Assembly: GCF_030704535.1 (NCBI RefSeq)
Contig: NC_081820.1
Span: 22,829,001 to 22,893,000 of the forward strand
Length of the DNA stretch: 64,000 bases
Direction: 5' to 3'
DNA from: Vitis vinifera
Lineage: Eukaryota; Streptophyta; Magnoliopsida; Vitales; Vitaceae
The notes under the pieces are model-generated. The model searched no databases. It was not told the DNA's origin and worked only from the letters and a program-made list of their open reading frames with translations. Below are positions 61,259 through 64,000 of the stretch, piece by piece (within the stretch, counting starts at the first letter, position 1; each line of letters starts with the position of its first letter). A program made the translations under genes and the position numbers.

Positions 61259-62781
61259 ATTTTTATTTTTGTTCAAAAACTTATATTAAAAAAAGTATTT
61301 TAAAAAGAAGTCTTAAAAAGTTATTATTTTAATTTCAACTTTAACTTCTAATTAAGTAAAAAAAAAAAAATTGTCTTAATTCAAGTTCAGGGTTTAGGAG
61401 TTTGATTCAGTTTTGCACTGCAACAATGAATATAATTGCAAAGGAACAAGAAGCATTCCCATGTGAGATGTTATCATCATTATTTCTAAATTTAGCAAAA
61501 AGTCAAAACTACTAATTTGCTTTTGGACTTTTTTGTCATTTGTCAATGCCACTTAAAAGTGTGCTGCACAATTGTGTGTCGGTCGAATTTGTAAACAGTA
61601 ATGAATTACATAGAATAAATGCCCCTGGTTTCCTAATTTATATCACAACTGCCATTATCATCTTTTTTCTAAAAGAATCCAAATTTTTAGAAAAATTCAT
61701 CAAAATGATTCCTTTTGAATTTACATGCTGTAAATCAAATTCAAAACAAGTTGTTTTTAAAAGTAAAAAAAACATCTTTGTCGTAAATTTTCTTCCTTTT
61801 TTACCCTTTATTTTTGCTGACTATTTACTCAATTACCAACCGTCCTTGTCCCACCTTGATTCCTAAACACCTTTATATAGTTTGTTTTCATTTGTTCATT
61901 CATATTTAACAACTCAACTTTTTCTATTTTCTCTTATCTTCATCTTTGTTTTCTACCTTTTTTCTCATTTTGTTGATGTGCAATAGATGTTAAAGCTATT
62001 CTGACCTAGTATTAGATTTAGGGCTGTAAATTTCAACGGCTTTTTCCTCTACATTTTCTAGGTAACCAAACAAAAAAACCAAAGGAAAAGATGTTAAAAA
62101 TCAAGAGGAAAAATGAAACAGAGGTCTTCCATATGAAAAACATGATTAGGAAATAGTTTTAAAATTTATACCATTGTTTAGTGTTATTTTCTATAAATAA
62201 ATTTGAAAAATAAAGTGAAATATAAAATATTAAAAGTAAAAGAAGATAGCCAATAGTTTTGGAAATAAAGTGGAATAGAAAAGTGCTTTTTGAAAACAAA
62301 TGGGAGTTTTTTTAGACAAAAGAAAATAATTATGATATAAAAAAGAAATTTTGAAAAATAAAAAAATAATTTTAGAAAAACAAAGAGCCAAAGAAAATAT
62401 ATAATTATTATTTTAAAAATAATTATGATCAAACTAGGAACATTACTCCATTCTCATGCCAATATAGAATAGTTATTGTTTTTCTCCTCATTTAGTTCGC
62501 AATTTTCTTTGTTTTTCTCCTCTTATCCATGTTATTTATTGAGAACATAGATTACTTTGTTCTCATGTCCCGTATCTCATAGGATGTTTGCATCTATCCC
62601 TAGGGATCTCTAAATCTAACATGGCGAAAAAGAATGACTTCAACAACTATATTATGGTAATAAAGATCTAGAGAAAAAGTGTTCATACCTGAATATGGAT
62701 GTTCCCTGATCAATTCTTTGTGGTGAAGAACATGCCTAGAAAAATTGGAGAATCTCTCCTCATGTTGTCATCCACATGAGA
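61259..62781. other. Intergenic DNA without recognised features
   Basis: AT-rich, with chance frames only; I see nothing that resembles a known gene. The frame at 61540-61866 is Phe/Lys-rich, as expected from AT-rich sequence. Confidence 0.4.
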
Positions 62782-62886
62782 ATCTTATATGATTCTCGTG
62801 CATGTGGCATGTGCACATCCCATGAGATTCCCGTGCATGCAGCTTATGCACATCTTATGTGGTTCTCGTACATGTGGTTTGTGTGA
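62782..62886. repeat. Three tandem 35-bp units
   Basis: Units start at 62782, 62817 and 62852. Each has the pattern atc-ttat-rich, then gattctcgtgcatg (or a variant), ending in gtgcac/atgcac/gtgtga. Identity between units is roughly 70-80 per cent. No coding role is apparent. Confidence 0.85.
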
Positions 62887-62969
62887 TTCTTCTTGCACAC
62901 CAAAAATCTTTTGCTTGATAACTCTTCTTTATGTCTACACATTGAGATGGTGGAGATATCAAGAGTAAA

Positions 62970-63656
62970 GACTAGGGGCCTGTTTGGTTCCTGTTTTCAA
63001 GAACTATTTTCTGTTCTTGAAAAAAAACACAAAAAACTTGTTTGGGGCAGGGGGTGTGTTTTTGTTTTTTGTGTTTTCCGTATTTTCAAAAATCACTTTT
63101 TTTATAACAATAAAAAAATGTTTTCATTATTTTTTCACTGTTCAAATAATAATAATTTTTTTTTGTGTGTGTTTTCTTAGCTATTTTTTTTGTGTTTCCA
63201 CAAAGGTGAATTCCACCCAACCATCACACCCTCACCCGCAAACCCTTTCTTCTTCCTTAAATTATTGAAATTAATATACTTATACATGGTGACAATGTCA
63301 TAATTTGTTTAAGAAAATTATAACTTGTGTAAAAATTTCAAAATTGAATAGTTTTTTTTTAAAATTTAAATGAATTGTGCATATGAAAATTATTTATATA
63401 CTTATATCAAGTTAATGGAAGAAAACACTTTATTAATTAAAAAAAAAAACTTTCAAACATGTTTTTTTGTTTTACTTATTTTTAAAAACTTTTTTATTAA
63501 CTCAATTAAACATGTTTTTTTTTTTTAGAACAAAAACAATTTTCCAGAATTCAATTCCCAAACACAATTTTTTTTTTTTGAAAACACAAAAAACTATTCT
63601 CAAAAACTGTTTTCCAGAACAGTTTTCAAAAACAACAACTAAACAAACCTTAGGGT
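62970..63656. mobile_element. Long MITE with tttggtt-type terminal inverted repeats
   Basis: The left end ggcctgtttggttcctgttt is the imperfect inverse of the right end (aaaacaacaactaaacaaacctt). Next to both ends are ttcaagaac / ttccagaac words. The interior is T-rich and AT-rich and without a gene. The target duplication is unclear. Confidence 0.6.
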
Positions 63657-64000
63657 TCTCTCTAGACTATAGGGAAAAAATGACAAGCTATCGAAATCTT
63701 AACCCTTAAAGGATTATTTATAAGTTTCCTACTAGGCTTAAGTGACTTAAGCTCACCATGGGCTTGAGCCCTTAATCTAGCCCAAAAAGGTTGTTAATTA
63801 ATTAATTAACCATACAAAACCCTAATTAATCAATTAACCGAATCCAGAGATACCACTCACCTATCGCTGTGCAACTTTGTGTAATTATCAAAACACTCTT
63901 ATGCACAAAAGTGAACTAAAAACTTATCTAACCCTTATAAACCATATCATCAAAGAATATGAGCTTAGAAAAGGGATCATTGAAACCCGTTACAGAGAGT
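63657..64000. other. Window end, no recognised feature
   Basis: Non-coding sequence with several cccta/aaccc words. No ORF or repeat boundary could be supported. Confidence 0.35.

Noticed and set aside
61540..61866. 108-codon Phe/Lys-rich frame
   Set aside because: Composition follows the AT-rich DNA; there is no promoter context, family resemblance or neighbouring exon.
1..64000. CRISPR arrays, bacterial operons, phage or plasmid modules
   Set aside because: Nothing of the kind is present. The intron-containing plant genes and retroelements make a nuclear plant origin clear, and none of the repeats has CRISPR-like spacing.

Overview
The window is plant nuclear DNA. It is AT-rich, its genes have short exons and GT-AG (occasionally GC-AG) introns, and it carries LINE, hAT-type MITE, Ty3/gypsy and Ty1/copia remnants. 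The gene content and repeat style suggest a woody eudicot, with grapevine (Vitis) my best guess; this is recognition from memory, not a search. Exon boundaries were worked out by hand from splice sites, reading frame and paralogue comparison.

Layout. (1) 1268-5835 (+): the last five exons of an organellar-type prolyl-tRNA synthetase, with one large intron filled by nested transposons. (2) 11.2-17.7 kb (+): a 1324-residue nuclear-type protein of unknown function, acidic then Arg/Ser-rich. (3) 19269-23048 and 28188-31905 (-): two tandem ferric-chelate reductases (FRO, 714 and 723 aa), separated by 5 kb holding a decayed chromodomain-type Ty3/gypsy element. (4) 33034-38291 and 39121-44341 (-): two tandem DUF819 membrane proteins (442 and 454 aa) with plastid-type N-termini. 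(5) 45402-46100 and upstream (-): a single-RRM protein like RBM18. (6) 54936-57404 (+): an intronless malectin-like receptor kinase of the CrRLK1L family. The rest, including 48.5-54.9 kb and 57.4-64 kb, is repeat-rich intergenic DNA.

The gene order matches, from memory, the union of two Arabidopsis chromosome 5 blocks: AT5G52520-52545 (ProRS, dentin-sialophosphoprotein-like, DUF819, RRM) and AT5G23980-24010 (FRO4, FRO5, DUF819, CrRLK). The window therefore looks like a less fractionated version of that ancestral block.

I see no operon-like cassette, defence system or clearly new multi-gene system. The best second-look items are: two non-canonical GC-AG introns; an exact intron presence/absence difference between the two FRO paralogues; a Cys-to-Ser change in the NADPH-site CGP motif of one FRO; a stop-free 108-nt intron that would stay in frame if retained; a LINE dated by its position inside a tandem duplication; a possible 14-nt LINE insertion; and a pol-LTR-gag order in the gypsy remnant.
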